Assembly: GCF_040054535.1 (NCBI RefSeq)
Contig: NC_090780.1
Location: 9,700,501 to 9,764,500, forward strand
Length of the DNA: 64,000 bases
DNA from: Antennarius striatus
Taxonomy: Eukaryota; Chordata; Actinopteri; Lophiiformes; Antennariidae
Reading direction: 5' to 3'
A model generated the notes under the pieces. That model was not told the DNA's origin. It made no database searches and saw only the letters and a program-made list of their open reading frames with translations. Of the stretch, positions 49,320 through 62,600 are shown piece after piece (within the stretch, counting starts at the first letter, position 1; every line of letters begins with the position of its first letter). The translations under genes and the position numbers were made by a program.

Positions 49320-52052
49320 TTTTTGATTTTTAATCTTAGTCCCGTTATTTTTGACTGGACAGAATTGCTTTAAACTTCACAGATAAATATAATTCTCTTT
49401 CTGCATGGACAGTTAATTTAGTATTTCTGGGACCTATTGTGCAATTTCTGCAGTCCTCTTTCTGCTGTTTTGTGTGTGTTTGTCAATACCGTCATGCTTA
49501 TATGTCTCATGTCCTTAAACCCCATGTATATTTATTTATTGTGATTGCTGTGTTTTCTATCTGTGATACCTGTGTACTTGTGTAGTGTATGTTGTATGAT
49601 TGTATTGAATTGAGCAGAGGTAAATAATTTCCCCTCGGGATTATTAAATTATTCTTCACCTTCATCTTTATATCAAATCATTCATGTGTATGCCTTTTTG
49701 AGATATCTACCAACCTCAGATGTGGTGTGTGTTAGTACCTTTGTCTTAGTGGGGACAGTGAAGATGGAAAGAATGTCCACATCTGGGTTCATATCCCAGG
49801 ATCACAGAGAGGCTGTCTGGAGCCAATGAACATTGCACAGCATATTCTGTATGTTTTGTCATCTGGTAGAAGTTTTCCTTTCGTGTGAAGAATCTGGTGT
49901 CATCTAAGGTTTTGTGGACCTGGGCTTAGTGATTAGTTTTCTTGTGAATGTCAGACCCTGAAGTGTTTTTTAAAGTAATACAACCTTTATCAATGTGCTT
50001 GAATTCTTCAAGCAAATAAAGCATAAGATTTAGGTTTTCTTTATTTTACACACAATTTCATCCTTGTTAAATAAATGCCATTAAGGTTGCTTGTAATATT
50101 GACTAGACACTCCTGTGTGGATTAGTCATTTCTGGCACCTCCCACAGCATTTCTCTTGATCTTTCCGTGCACTGACCTAAAACTGACCTACGCTTAGCTG
50201 ATAGTAACACAAACTACAGAGAAACTAAAGACTAGTGGGAACCCGTGGAAAATCCATGATAAAACAATAATATTCAGACATCCTACCAAACATACGAAAT
50301 GAATAACTACCTTGTTCTATGGAGATAACGCTACACTGCTAACGTGGAGAGCTCCAGCTAAACAATAGTAAACTGACGCTAGCCGAGCTTTTGCTGCAAC
50401 ACAACGTGAGACACGGTAATGTCATGTATGTAAGCGCATATTCCGTCTAGATTACTTTACTACCTGAACAAGGATTTCTACATTTTATTAGAGCAATAAA
50501 AGTTTATGATGATGACGAAACTTTCTCGAGTTGGATACATCCTGTTTCGAGGTTGGACACCAGGAACCTAAACCAGCAGGACGTCCATTACGGTGCCCAC
50601 GCCATCCTGACTTCCGTTGAGTCAGCATTTAGAAAAGTTTTCACCCCCTGCTGTTCGCAAACAGATTGACGTCACAAATATAAGAGTCTCCTTTTTGGCC
50701 AAAGCAGTCATTGTGTAAACTGTCATACTTTTTGTATACCCCACATTCATTGGCTCCGGCTAAGTAGTACTTCTCTTTTTGGGACGCAATCCTTTCCCCT
50801 CTTTCAGTCGGAGTTTCACTCAGAATTCGTTGACATTTTCTGTGTCGGTCCTGCTGTTTGGACTCTCTGCTCAAAATCATGAAAACTGTGGGAACAGTTA
50901 TGACACTTAAAATATGTTAACTGGAAAGTCCATGTATAGTTATTTGTTCTCCTAACATAGTAGATGCACCATATTGCACCGTGATTGGTTGGGCGCTTGA
51001 TTGACAGGTAGTGGGTGGAGTTGGTGACAGCGTGACAGCGTGAAACTTTCAAGTGAGCTTATTCAAATATACAGGTGGGGAAATTTCAGACCAATGTCAC
51101 TTAAAAATCGTTTTCTCACAACCGAGATCTTTTGATAATTTCCATCAGTGAAGAAATAAGTGTGAAAAGTTCTTTAATTCTATTTTATACCACTGTGAAG
51201 AGATCATAAATTTATTTATATCACACTTAGATTATAGCATGAAGGTGCCTCGGTGACTTCACTTTACTTGGATCAGCCTCCCACATAATTAATACCCTCT
51301 AAATCCTTAACACAGCAAATGTATTCCTAGTATTTAGAGTTCTGTGTTATAATTGATAAATATTTAGCAAACATATCTCCATATTTATCGAGATCTGAAT
51401 TTTTCACATCTGGATCACAATTTCATGGTAGTGGAATGTTTTAAGTTTTGTATGCCTGTGTTATTTACCATAGATTTTTATGCTTGTTTGTAAAATATTT
51501 TTTTTATAAAATCTACCTCAAAATTTAAGAACCTCTTCCTTAGCTACACACAAAAGATATTCATCAACACTCATTAACATCTTTTTGAGTTATCAAAAAA
51601 AGTCTCATTTCCTGCCACCAAGATGCAGGTGGATTAATTGTTACATTTCTTCACATGTACCTGACTTGTTTTTGATTGCAGAGTTAAGTTGAAATTCTAG
51701 CTGAGCTCTATTTGGTATCGTTAACTAATAAGACCAACAGCAGGTAACATCCGCCAAGGTTGCGTGCAGGTGGTCGGTGTTAGTAAATGATTAAACAGCG
51801 CCCTCTGCTGTTTGCATATCATGTCGCGTCTTAAATCAAATATGTGTCGCTTTAACTCCCCGATGATCGCAAAGGATGACGGGTAGAGGGTCTCAGAGCC
51901 AATCAAATCACTGCTTTAACGGGTTGTTATGGTGATGTGGGAAATCCTTGTTTAAAATCACAAAGCGAAATCTGCGTTCACGACGTTTATTCATTCTCAA
52001 TGAGACAATATAATAATACTAAAAACGTTTTACTGTGGTTTGATTTTAAGGA
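49320..52052. other. Intergenic DNA and presumed MIIP promoter region
   Basis: No gene was identified. The last few hundred bases before the MIIP ATG contain an octamer-like tttgcatat (51812) and CpG-containing segments, but no TATA box is placed convincingly. An open frame at 50641-50880 (minus) has a basic repeat-like stretch and no recognised homology. Confidence 0.35.
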
Positions 52053-55000
52053 ATGTCGTCAACGGACCGGCTGAACGTTTTACGAGAGCGTAACAAAGAT
52101 TTATTGAGCCGACTGAAGCAGCAGAGACACAACCTGGAGCGGGTCAGCGGCTGCGGCCAGAGCTCCGGGCCGGGGCGGCAGGAGGGCGGTGAAGGGAGGA
52201 CTGACCCAGAAGACGCCCTCATCCGGACGGATGGAGACGTCGCTGCTGCCCGGGCAGCCCTCGCCAAACCAAACGTGAGATTTGCAGGTAATTGTAGAAT
52301 TTATTCGAGGCCAGAGACACGGATAGCAAGTTAGCTAGCAAGCAGCGCCATGGTTGTAAAATCTGTTTATTCTTCTCTTTAGTTTGCATAAGTTCCTCCA
52401 AATGACAGACCTTTCTGGATTTCAGGATATGCTTAGTTTTAATAGATTATTTTGTTGTTATTTATTATAATCCAGTCATTTATAGGTCAGAATATGATGT
52501 GGGATTTTCTGTCTTTTGAGATACTTCCTGTGCCCTGACCTGTCACTGTTTTTCTCATCACTCGTGTAGTTTTTTGTGGAGATGTTCCTTATTTCTATGT
52601 GTAAAACGATGTGTGTTCATGTCTCCATCAGACACATGCGGAGATGAAGCATCCATGATCCACACGACTCCAGCTCCAGCTTTGACGTCCAACCCTAGAG
52701 ACGACTGGGGTGAACGTACTTCAGACATTGTCCAAGACAAGCGACATCTTCACCACCACACATGTGTGCAGGAGAGGAAACCAGCCTGCACAAAGTCGTG
52801 TCTATTGAATCACAGCAAGGACCAGGTATGAAATAGAACTGGGGACACTGGTAAAGTTCATATCAAAGTTTCAACTCGGCATCAAGTAGAACAGTTCAGT
52901 CTTTGTCTTTTACACTTGGAAAACTTTTTCCATCAGCCCTCTGAGTTCAAAATGTTCAAAATAAGTCTTGTCTTTGAAGCCTTTGAATCATGTGTTTAAA
53001 CCTATGACACAAACCCAGTCTTGTAAGAACTTACTACAGAAGTATGAATAATTCTTCCTCTAGCAGATTTGCTAAAATAATTGGGGCAGAACCTTCTGGC
53101 CATTAAAATTGCACCCCTTGTTTAATTCTGCAGGGGGAGTTGCAGAATGCAGTGAAGCCTGATCACTGTGATGAGTTATCGACGTCTGACAGCCATCATT
53201 TGCAGCCTCTGCTCGGGTACGACTGGATAGCAGGTTAGTCTGATCGGTCTCTCTCTGAGCTTGTTTCTATCTCAGCCACATGCTCATCTGGTGGATTGTT
53301 GTCCTTTCAAAGGCATTCTGGAAGCTGAAGACTCCACGATAGAGCGCCCTGACGAGTTCTTCACCGACCTGTGTGCTTTTCGATCTCTTCATAGAGACGA
53401 GTGCCACCACAGCCCACAAGTAGAGTGAGTGCTTTGAACTTTACATCTAATGATTTATGTCATGGTTCCCCATACGATGGATGTATTCATTATGATTTTG
53501 TTTTCCTATTAGAGTTCCTGAGACGATCCACTCAGGTCTGCCACCGCTAACGCACAAGGATGACCCAGAGGCTAATGTGGATCCTCATAAATGTAAGAGG
53601 AGTCTTTTATGTTCATGTCCTTATGGCTGAGGTTATTCTCATTCTGCTTGTTCTCCTTCTGTTCAGGTACGTTCTCCTACAGGATTAACAGCAGACTGTT
53701 CCCAGTTCCACTTCACTCTCAGGAGTGCTGCCCTGTGTGCAAAAAACAGAAATCCTCTCACCCCCACACTGTCACTGATCCAGCTCACGTCAGGTGATAA
53801 TGTGTGAAATCTGGCAGCCTTTTATTAACAACAGCATACTTGACTGAAAGCAGCTAACAGACATTTTTAATTTACTCTATCTTGTTACTTTTTAATGGAT
53901 TACTAAGAATAAAACATCTGTGGACCCAACAGTGGGTTCTGTAATCGTCATCTGTTTCCATGAACGTTTTAATTCCCTCTGAAAGAAACTAGAGATTTAT
54001 TAGAAGTTTTTTTACTACATTTACATTTTATGTTCTCAAGATGGAAGAACTCTTTCTGTGATAGTTGTTTTTCTTCATGTCAGTATTACACTTACTGTAT
54101 ACAGTTCACCATGGTGGCAGCTTCTCTATGGTCTCATGAATGTCCTGTTATATTTCAGGGTCAGCATCCCTCGCTGCGCCCTCCTTCCACCCTTCAAGTA
54201 CAAGCCTCATCGGCGATGCAGTTTTGACCCCTCTGATAGTTTTGGGTTACCATCGGTGAGACACTTTCCAACTACCAAACTGTGGATTTTTCCCTGTATG
54301 ACTTTAAATACAGTATGGTGTTAACATAAGTATGTACACACTAGCATGACAACATTAGTTGGTTTCATCTTCATCATCTTTACTCTCTGGTTTTTTTTTT
54401 TCAGCACTGTCTTTCCGGCTGGTCAAACACAGGTCCCAGCGCGCCGCCTCCACTCAGCAGCCTTGATCTGCGGAGCAACCTGAAAATAAAGACCTGCAGC
54501 GGGTCATGGGACGAGGAGCTGGAGGTGAGACTTCCAGGCCTTCCTAAACTAAATCAGACTTTTTTTCATAGCAGAAAATGGATCGAACTAAAAGTAGAAA
54601 TAATTCTATTACTATGTTTACCAATTTTTTCCACTCATGTTTCTTTGTTTGTTTGTTACAAGAATCGCACAAAAACGACTGCACAGATTTGAAATGAGCA
54701 TGTTTTAAAATTATTTTCAGATAACTTGCTAATGCAGGACGTAGTATGATTGACCTCAGAGAGATGACTGCAAAGTTCCACGTTCATTTTTTTACTCTTC
54801 AGATATGCTGATCTCAAGGAGTCATATTTATATCAGACATCTGGGCTTACATGAAGAGCATCATTTATTTTGGATTGAACAAAATAAGCACTGGTTCTTA
54901 ATTTATTTATTATTAATGGTGCCAAGAAAAATAAAAATTGGTACACATTTATGTTCTCAAGGTAGAAGAACTCTTGCGTTGATAATCGATTTTCTGCATG

Positions 55001-55757
55001 TCAGTATTACACTGTCAGTATTAGACTCTTTCAAGACGGTCTGTGCTGTAATTGAACTTTTCCATTATTATGGCTGCGTTCAGACTGGCAGCCAAAATCC
55101 AATTTTTAGTCCATCCTGATTGAAAACAGTTGGCTCTTTTGTGGCGTAAACAGGCATATAATACATCCAATTTTTGCGAGACGGATTAAAACCATTTTCA
55201 GGAGGTACAGTAGTTTCAAGAAAGAAAGAGCATCATGCATTAGGAAGCGTTACAACTCCCACGTCGTTGCTACGGCGACCTGTCAGATCGGCCAGTAATG
55301 TGTCCCAGTCTGAACTGAGCACAATCCCATTTGGACACTTGCTAAAAATAGTGTGGACAGTCAGCCCTAAAAATTGGATATGAAAGGGAATCTGATTGGT
55401 GCAGGGGTGGGGTTCACACAAATACCAATGAAACGTTGCCGCATATCCAGGTGGGAGGGTGGATCCAGGAATTTTTATAGCTTTGCTGTTATCAACATTA
55501 CCTCCTAGTTCGACGTGTCAAATATCTGCAGTGGAAACTAGTCTAGCAATCACAACAAAAAATGATTTCTGTGTCAAATATGACTGCATATTGTTAAAAC
55601 AAAGAAACAGAAAAAGATAGGGTTTAATGTTGTGATAACAAACATTGTACTTTTTTTTCAGCGTCTCTCCGTATCTGGTAACCAGATCCCGGACAAGATT
55701 TCAGTGTCTCGCTTGGCTCGCCACAACTTCCAGCACTTCTCTGCCAAAAGAAAATGA
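52053..55757 (+). CDS. MIIP: Migration and invasion inhibitory protein, 9 coding exons
   Basis: Exons are 52053-52287, 52632-52825, 53134-53233, 53313-53424, 53513-53592, 53667-53793, 54159-54255, 54405-54524 and 55662-55757. All have GT..AG borders and sum to 1161 nt (386 aa; human MIIP is 388). Marks of the family: N-terminal leucine-rich helix (LNVLRERNKDLLSRLKQQ), KPNVRFA, YDWIAG (172-177), the block NSRLFPVP followed by CPVCKK, then VSIPRC, KPHRRCSFDPSDSFGLP and HCLSGW. Family knowledge: binds IGFBP2 and inhibits cell migration and invasion, also linked to HDAC6 and mitotic control. The N-terminal third is variable and low in complexity, as in mammals. The protein is intact. Intron 8 contains a possible repeat near 55075-55400. 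Confidence 0.93.
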
Positions 55758-55790
55758 GGAAGCTCTTTTTGCCCTTTGCACTGACTCATC

Positions 55791-55796
55791 ATTAAA
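55791..55796 (+). other. Candidate polyadenylation signal of MIIP
   Basis: ATTAAA lies 34 bp after the stop. A canonical AATAAA at 56040-56045 is a second candidate. Confidence 0.4.
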
Positions 55797-55799
55797 ATT

Positions 55800-57893
55800 C
55801 TATTTTTAAGTGATTCGAACAATTCCTGAGAGACATCCGGCACCACCCGAAAAGATTTCCTTTGTTTCATGCTTTTGGTTTTTTTTTCATGTCTTATGTC
55901 TATGTAGGTGTGCTATAATACACTTTAATATCAACAAACAATGATTCTGATAGAGAGAACAACATTTATTTTATGAACTGGAAACATAGAACAAATGTTT
56001 TATATTACTGTATGTAGAGTAAGAGTATGACCTTTTATTAATAAATGCATATTTTTATATACAAAACATTCTAATAATGTCAAGTATTTCATTTAAATGA
56101 CAACAGAGCATGTTTCTGTTGGTAGTAATGACATTTTGTTTGCCTCAGCTGAACTGAAGCTTCAACAGATTTGGACGGCATGTGACCATCAGCAGGAGGT
56201 CAGTGTTACGCCACAGTGGAAAGGGAAGACACGAGCAGATCATTTTAGCTCCAAGTGAGTCAGCTGCGTTAATTTCACAGATTTAAGGAAGTCAGATTTC
56301 CATCATCTCCGTTGCTCAAGCATCAGTTCGTGTTTCTCTTTCCAGCAGTTTTTCTTGGGCTCCCAGGTTCAGGTGTTCTGTTTTTATCTACCTTTAATAT
56401 TCTTCACTGCAGGGCTTAAAACACAGACTGAGGTAATAAAGTATGTATGAGGACTGTAATTCACAACAGGTTAACACAAGATTAACAGATTAACACAAGA
56501 AGTTGGTATTAAACAAAACACGTCGGTGTGTTGAATGAAGTCTTTATTGTGATTCAAGTTTCTTATATGTTAAATCTGGCACAAGTAATATTTCTCAATG
56601 ACCAGTTCGTAGCGAAAGTGTGGCGTTATGTAGCAGAGATAATCTTTGTGTCAGATACCAGACATCATGACACGAGGGTGTACGTGTGTGATATTGTGTA
56701 AGATGAGGTTTTAAGTGTTTACATTTAACTTTTCACCACATCCAGTCTTTAAGCAGAATGCTGCGTGTGAAGCTCAGTCTGTTGTTATCTTCGCGCCTTC
56801 AGAGAGTTTGCGGGTTTTTTTGTGTTTTATTTATTTTCACTGTGTCGCTCATTCAGCACTCAGGAGTGATCAGATGTCTAAGTCATGAATATTTTATCAA
56901 CAAATCACATGAACAAAAACATTGAAATAATATGGTGAAACAAAGACAGAATTTCCAGGTAAATGTTTTAGGGTTGTAGTCAATAATGCATCTCCTCTAA
57001 CGGACACTCCTTTATCCAGATTCTTTGTTGGACACAAACTTCAGCTTGTTTGAGCCTCTTCTATTGAATATCAAATTTGCAGCTTGTTCTTACTGTATAT
57101 AAACTTTTCATTTGTAATAGTTTGTATTGAAGTACAGAGAAAAACATCCCATGCTCGAGCTACGTTTCACGTATGCTTGCAGTGAGTTAGTCATTCTGTA
57201 AGTGTGGATATTACCCAGCAGGAAGGTACAGTAACTTCTACAGCATTGGTGCTCATGGGAAGTAGGCCAAACACAAAGCGCCTGTCATCCTCAAGTCCAG
57301 GTTTCACTTCTACTAAATCTTGTTTCAAAAGTATTTCATTAAAATCACTTGCATAGTAAAAGTAATCATAACTGAAGACAGGTAAGACCATCACGGACAA
57401 GGGCAGACAAATGATGAGAATGTGGGAGGGGAAACTTTAAAATCATGTGTCAACATGCAGAGTAACGTGGGCACATCATTTACAGTACTGTCGATAAATT
57501 AAAATGGCATGATGTACTTAAAGCAGAACAAGGGGAATTATTTATTATTTACGTAATATATAAAGAGGGGTGGGAGGTTCTGGAATGTCAAACCTTTCCT
57601 TACTTCATGATTGCAGATTTGTTCCAGTTGGATTATAGAAGATAGCATCCTTGTCTTGAGCTCTGATTTCATTCTCCAGAGTCCCAATGTGAGATTTTAG
57701 CCATATGCACTCTGAAATACAATAACTTCATTTTAATACAAAGGTTAACAACCCAACAACTGTCAGCTGCAGCAAATGAATGGCACCGAAACAGCATCGC
57801 CGATCAGTTCTGAAAAACACATCAGAATTTCCTTTATTCTGTGATGACTAAAATGACTCATGCTATGCACAAAGCTGGGCTTTCAGGGAATGT

Positions 57894-57946
<53 letters not shown>

Positions 57947-58640
57947 AATTGAATCTACTTTCTGTTTTGGTATGAACTCCGTTACTTTGCCAGAAGGTTG
58001 CTGTTGCTTAGCATTCCCATCCATTCAGATTAATGTTATACAGTATACTGAACAAGGGGATGTGTTGTATGGACACACAATTTTAACAAATTAATATAAT
58101 AGATTTTATTGCAGTGTGTTGCTGTGTTACGGTAGTTTTACATTTCAGGTACAGGAAAACATTTCAAGAACAGGCAAGGCATTAATATATGAAATTTGAC
58201 TGCGCCTTTTCTAGATTTGTACTGTAGAAACACGGCACAAATTATGTATGGACAATAACAACTTTTAAAAATGTGTCTCCAACTCTTAACTTTGCATGAT
58301 TCGGTAGAACGGCCAATATATGTATGTATACATGTATATAAAATATCAATAATATATACACATACACATATGTATATGTGTGTGTTTGAGTGTTCAGTTA
58401 GGGTTGCAAAAATATATCAAATGGCCGATCTCTTTCATAATTTCATAGCCTGTACATGTTCAGTTTTATTTTTACTACCATTATTAGAACGTTATAATTA
58501 GAAGTAACTGCAGCTCTGTTTGGACAATGAATCGGTGAAGTTTTGCCACCTCTGCCTCTCTGCTCACTTCCTTCCTCCAAACTCTCAGTGAGGTTCAAGG
58601 AAATCGCTCCTGTTTGCACAGACAGCAGGTCCGCCTTTGT
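55800..58640. other. Intergenic DNA between MIIP and TNFRSF1B
   Basis: It holds a CA microsatellite (57896-57947) and exon-like minus-strand segments (see findings). Otherwise no gene or element is recognised. Confidence 0.4.
57896..57947. repeat. (CA)n microsatellite
   Basis: About 25 CA units with one aaca interruption. Confidence 0.93.
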
Positions 58641-58643
58641 AAA

Positions 58644-58712
58644 ATGATCAGTGCACTTCATTCGCCGCGAGCTGCATCCTCCACACTCCAATTCGCTTTT
58701 GAGACGCAATGA
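58644..58712 (+). other. Upstream open reading frame overlapping the TNFRSF1B start
   Basis: An ATG at 58644 opens a 22-codon frame whose TGA (58710-58712) overlaps the receptor ATG (58709) as ATGA. It matters only if the transcript starts upstream of 58644, which the sequence does not show. Confidence 0.4.
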
Positions 58713-59564
58713 AGGACATAGGTGTTCTGCTTGTTCTCCTGAGCGCCACAGCTTTCCTGGTAGGTTTTCTGTGTGTGTAACTCTGTGATCCATGTTTGCG
58801 GTGTTTATCGAGGACTACATGGAGGTTGGATATCAGCAGATTACTGAAACACAGTTTGTTTTGTCTTCTTACTGATACTAATTCAAGGGAGTTGTTCAAA
58901 ATCAACACTTTAAAAGTGTAAAAGTATTTTCCATGCCATAACTCTGAGGTGTGAATGAATGACATCTCTTCAACATTTTTCTGCTCATAGAGACAATAGT
59001 GGGACAGTTTCCCAAATCTTTTGTTTTCCTCCAATTGTATGACACGGGTCCTCAGCTGATAGGCTTGTTCTGTGTCAGCTTTACATTACAGCAAAAGACT
59101 CACACAGGTCGTGATGTTACGAATGTTTGGTTTCAGTTGCTTGGCATCAGAAGCAGTTTCAGACGGAGTTTCCCACTGTAAACCACCCTGATTGTCTTCC
59201 AGTATCATTGTGTGTTTCTCATAAAGACTTTGAGTTGGTTTAAAAAGGCAGCCAGAGGGAAATAAGGAAAGGAAGGAAAAAAACTAAATCTTCTCTTCCA
59301 CAAACTTTCACAGAGCTTCACAAAGCTTTACCTTTATTGCCACATCTCGTGTTACCAGAGGGGAGACCACAAAAGAGGTCTGTACTTCTGAAGACACCGC
59401 CTCTGCTTCCTGTAAGACGAGAAATACACTGCTGCTGTCAGCATATGGCAACTTTTGCTGGAGACTGAAGAGCATTGCGGTAAATCGCATGCACAGGACA
59501 GGTGCATCAAAAATGATGTTCAAAGCACCAATGCTGTGATTCCAGCAGCTGTATTAGTAGCATT

Positions 59565-59643
<79 letters not shown>

Positions 59644-62600
59644 CTGTAGTTCATTAATACATGTGTGCAGTGATCAAAGCATGAGGAATTCTGAAGGGCG
59701 CCACAGACAAGATACTGCAGACATTAAATTCCGTTTTTGGAACAATGGCTGTTTGTTTGACCATGTCTGCACTCATGCCAGCAGTAGCACCAGAAGTGAA
59801 AGGTGGGTGAGGTGAGCCTAGTGCAGTTCTACTTAACGCGGATATTTAACTGGATGAAAAACCAGTCATTGGTCACCAACAGTTGGGAAAATGAGCCATC
59901 CCACACTCTCATTGTTGTTCACAATTCAAGTAAATTCAAAGACACGTTCCTCTAATGTTCACTTTCCCTTTCCCATAGGTCGGCTCTCTGCCTTATCAGG
60001 CTGACTCAAGTGGAAAGTGCCTCAATGCCACGGAGTACCTGGTAGATGATTCTAATCTGTGCTGCAAGAAATGTCACCGTGGTGAGAGTCACGCTGCCAA
60101 CACAGCAAGAGCTGCACGTTTTTTAAATAATACATGAACTCAAAAGAAATCCAAGAAACAAAGAAACAGACAGTGCTGTCTTGGCATACATTAATGACAT
60201 CCCACTTCAACGCGGTGATGTATTGTGATTGTCAGCGTTCGTGTGTTCTTCTGTTCGTTCGTCCGTTAGTTAGTCCACCAAATATCTTCGTAACCGTTGC
60301 AGATAGAAAGATGAAACAAAAAACACATTACTCCGGTGGCAAAAGGGATGAAAATGAGGTGATGAACTTGACCTTGAGAAAACTATGTCTAGGTCAAATT
60401 TCAACTTTTGTACACCCAGGAACCACATAAGATAGAAAGACGAGGGACAAGGCCAGTGTGAGTAAGACCATAGATCAAAGCTAGTGCTTTGGTATATCAA
60501 AGCACTAGCTTTGATATATTAGCCAATATATATAAAGTAGTCAGGTACTTCTTTCAGGGTACCCTGACTTACCCTGAAAGTAGATCAGGGTAAGTCACGG
60601 GATGTTGCGGTCTCTGACTGCCTTGGTTCTATTTAACAGATTGAAGCTATTTGCTTTTGTCTTTGAGCTTTGGAGTTAATCAACACTTAGATAGAGATCT
60701 TTAGTTTTGTTGTGTCACCATAATAGACCAAGAAATCAATTGTTTAATGTAGAGTCATTCTACATATCAGATCATACTGTATTATTTCAGTGTGTGTAAA
60801 TATATGTAGACAAGAAATCTGAACTGAAGCTACAGCCATGCTGGATAAACACTTACTGTATTTTCACACCTACCTGAACGAGTTAAGCGTGAGTTTACAC
60901 CCCCACCAGCAAGATTCAGTTTTTGTTCTTGTTTCCAGTATTATTCTAGAAGTTATGAAGGAATTTTTTGAATTGAGTTGATGAGTAGCAGATCTCACTA
61001 CAATTGCAGATTAAAGACCACTTTTTCACTTTCTTCAGCATGGCAAGAGACTCGACACCCTTTATGCACATTCACCTACCAGCCGATGTTTGTACCGATA
61101 GGACCAATGATAGTGTGGCAAAACACCAAATTTATGTAATGGTATCACATCTGGTGACCCATAATATTTATATTTATGTTCATTTATGTTAAATTCAATG
61201 TTGTAAAATAAGAAATTATACAGGGATGAAGCACAACTACAGATCAGTTTGTAGCTGAATCTGTGGTGATTCAGTTGTCAGGTGTCAAACCAATGAGCTA
61301 GATCCTGAAGAAAATCTTCATCAGTCGAATATAGTTCTTTTCTTGAATAATTATCAAACTCTTACTATATAAAAATATGTTACATGATATACACTCATTT
61401 GATTTCAACCTCTAGCAGAACGTTTACCTGTTGAAGGCGTCAACTGTTACTGTATGTTGACGTGCTCATACAGTAAAATGTGTAAGGAATAATATCACGT
61501 GAATTCTTCTATAGTGTTTTTATCTCCTTGTGGGATTTTCGGAGAAAAAAATGTACATGTTCGTTAAAAGTTTCCCCAACTTTTTGATTAATGTGGATTA
61601 AAAATCAAGTACTTCTTTTAAAGGGCAGCGACTGAAAATCGAATGTTCCACAACTACCGAGACCGTCTGTGAGCCATGTCCGACGGGCCAGTACACAGAG
61701 GGCAAAAACTACTCTCCAAACTGCTTCTCCTGCAAGAAATGCAAATCATGTAAGCAGCTCCAGTTTAAAGAGACGTGATGCTGATGTTGGATGATTATCG
61801 ATTGCTTCAGTATATTTTTACAGAAGATGATCCCAGTGAGTAAATTCTTTTTTCTACACCCAGCCAAAGGTCTGTTGTATGTGCAGAACTGCTCCACCAC
61901 CACAAACTCCTTGTGTGGGTGTCGTCCTGGGATGTACTGCATCATGGGATTTGAGAATCCATACTGTGCAGAATGTAGCAAGTACACGCTCTGTCAAGCT
62001 GGTTATGGAGTATCTGCGTCAGGTACAACACTTATTTTCATTAGTCAATAGTTAGAGGATTACCATACCAGTTCTTACATAGGTGATTTTGAAGATGTTG
62101 AAATTTTAGCTGCATCATTTTTGTAACGATTGCCTTATAATTAAAGCAAAATGCATGAGCAGAACGCAATGATAGTTTAAAAACTGTAGATTCCATTACA
62201 AATGTTGCAAAAAGTCAATTCACATGTTTCCCAGTAAGTGGTAAGTAAGTAGTGTTAACTTGATAATTATGGTGTCACACTAATGGCATCATACTCAACA
62301 TGAAAGTTTCTGTGTTTCAAATGTAGTAACATGACACATACTTGAAATGTAAAGACTGACAGTGAATGTTTGGGTGTCACCAGGTACGGCTGACTCTAAT
62401 GTGAAGTGTGAGCCGTGCCCTGAAGGGTCATTCTCCGACACAGCCTCCTACACAGACCGCTGTCGACCTCATACAAGGTATGTGAAGGGCAGTCACACCT
62501 GAATACAGATGTTTTTGGGGATCAAATCTTTGACTTTTCATTTTGCGCCTCCAGCTGTCAAGGGAGGACTGTTATTAGAAAAGGCAACACTACCTCTGAC

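Noticed and set aside
50641-51052. Minus-strand frames with a basic ETPTERGERIA-like stretch
   Set aside because: A faint resemblance to repeat motifs in some transposon proteins, but short, isolated and with no second motif.
55075-55400. Possible MITE in MIIP intron 8 (aatccaatttt ... aaaattggata)
   Set aside because: The inverted similarity is short and imperfect, and no target duplication was found.
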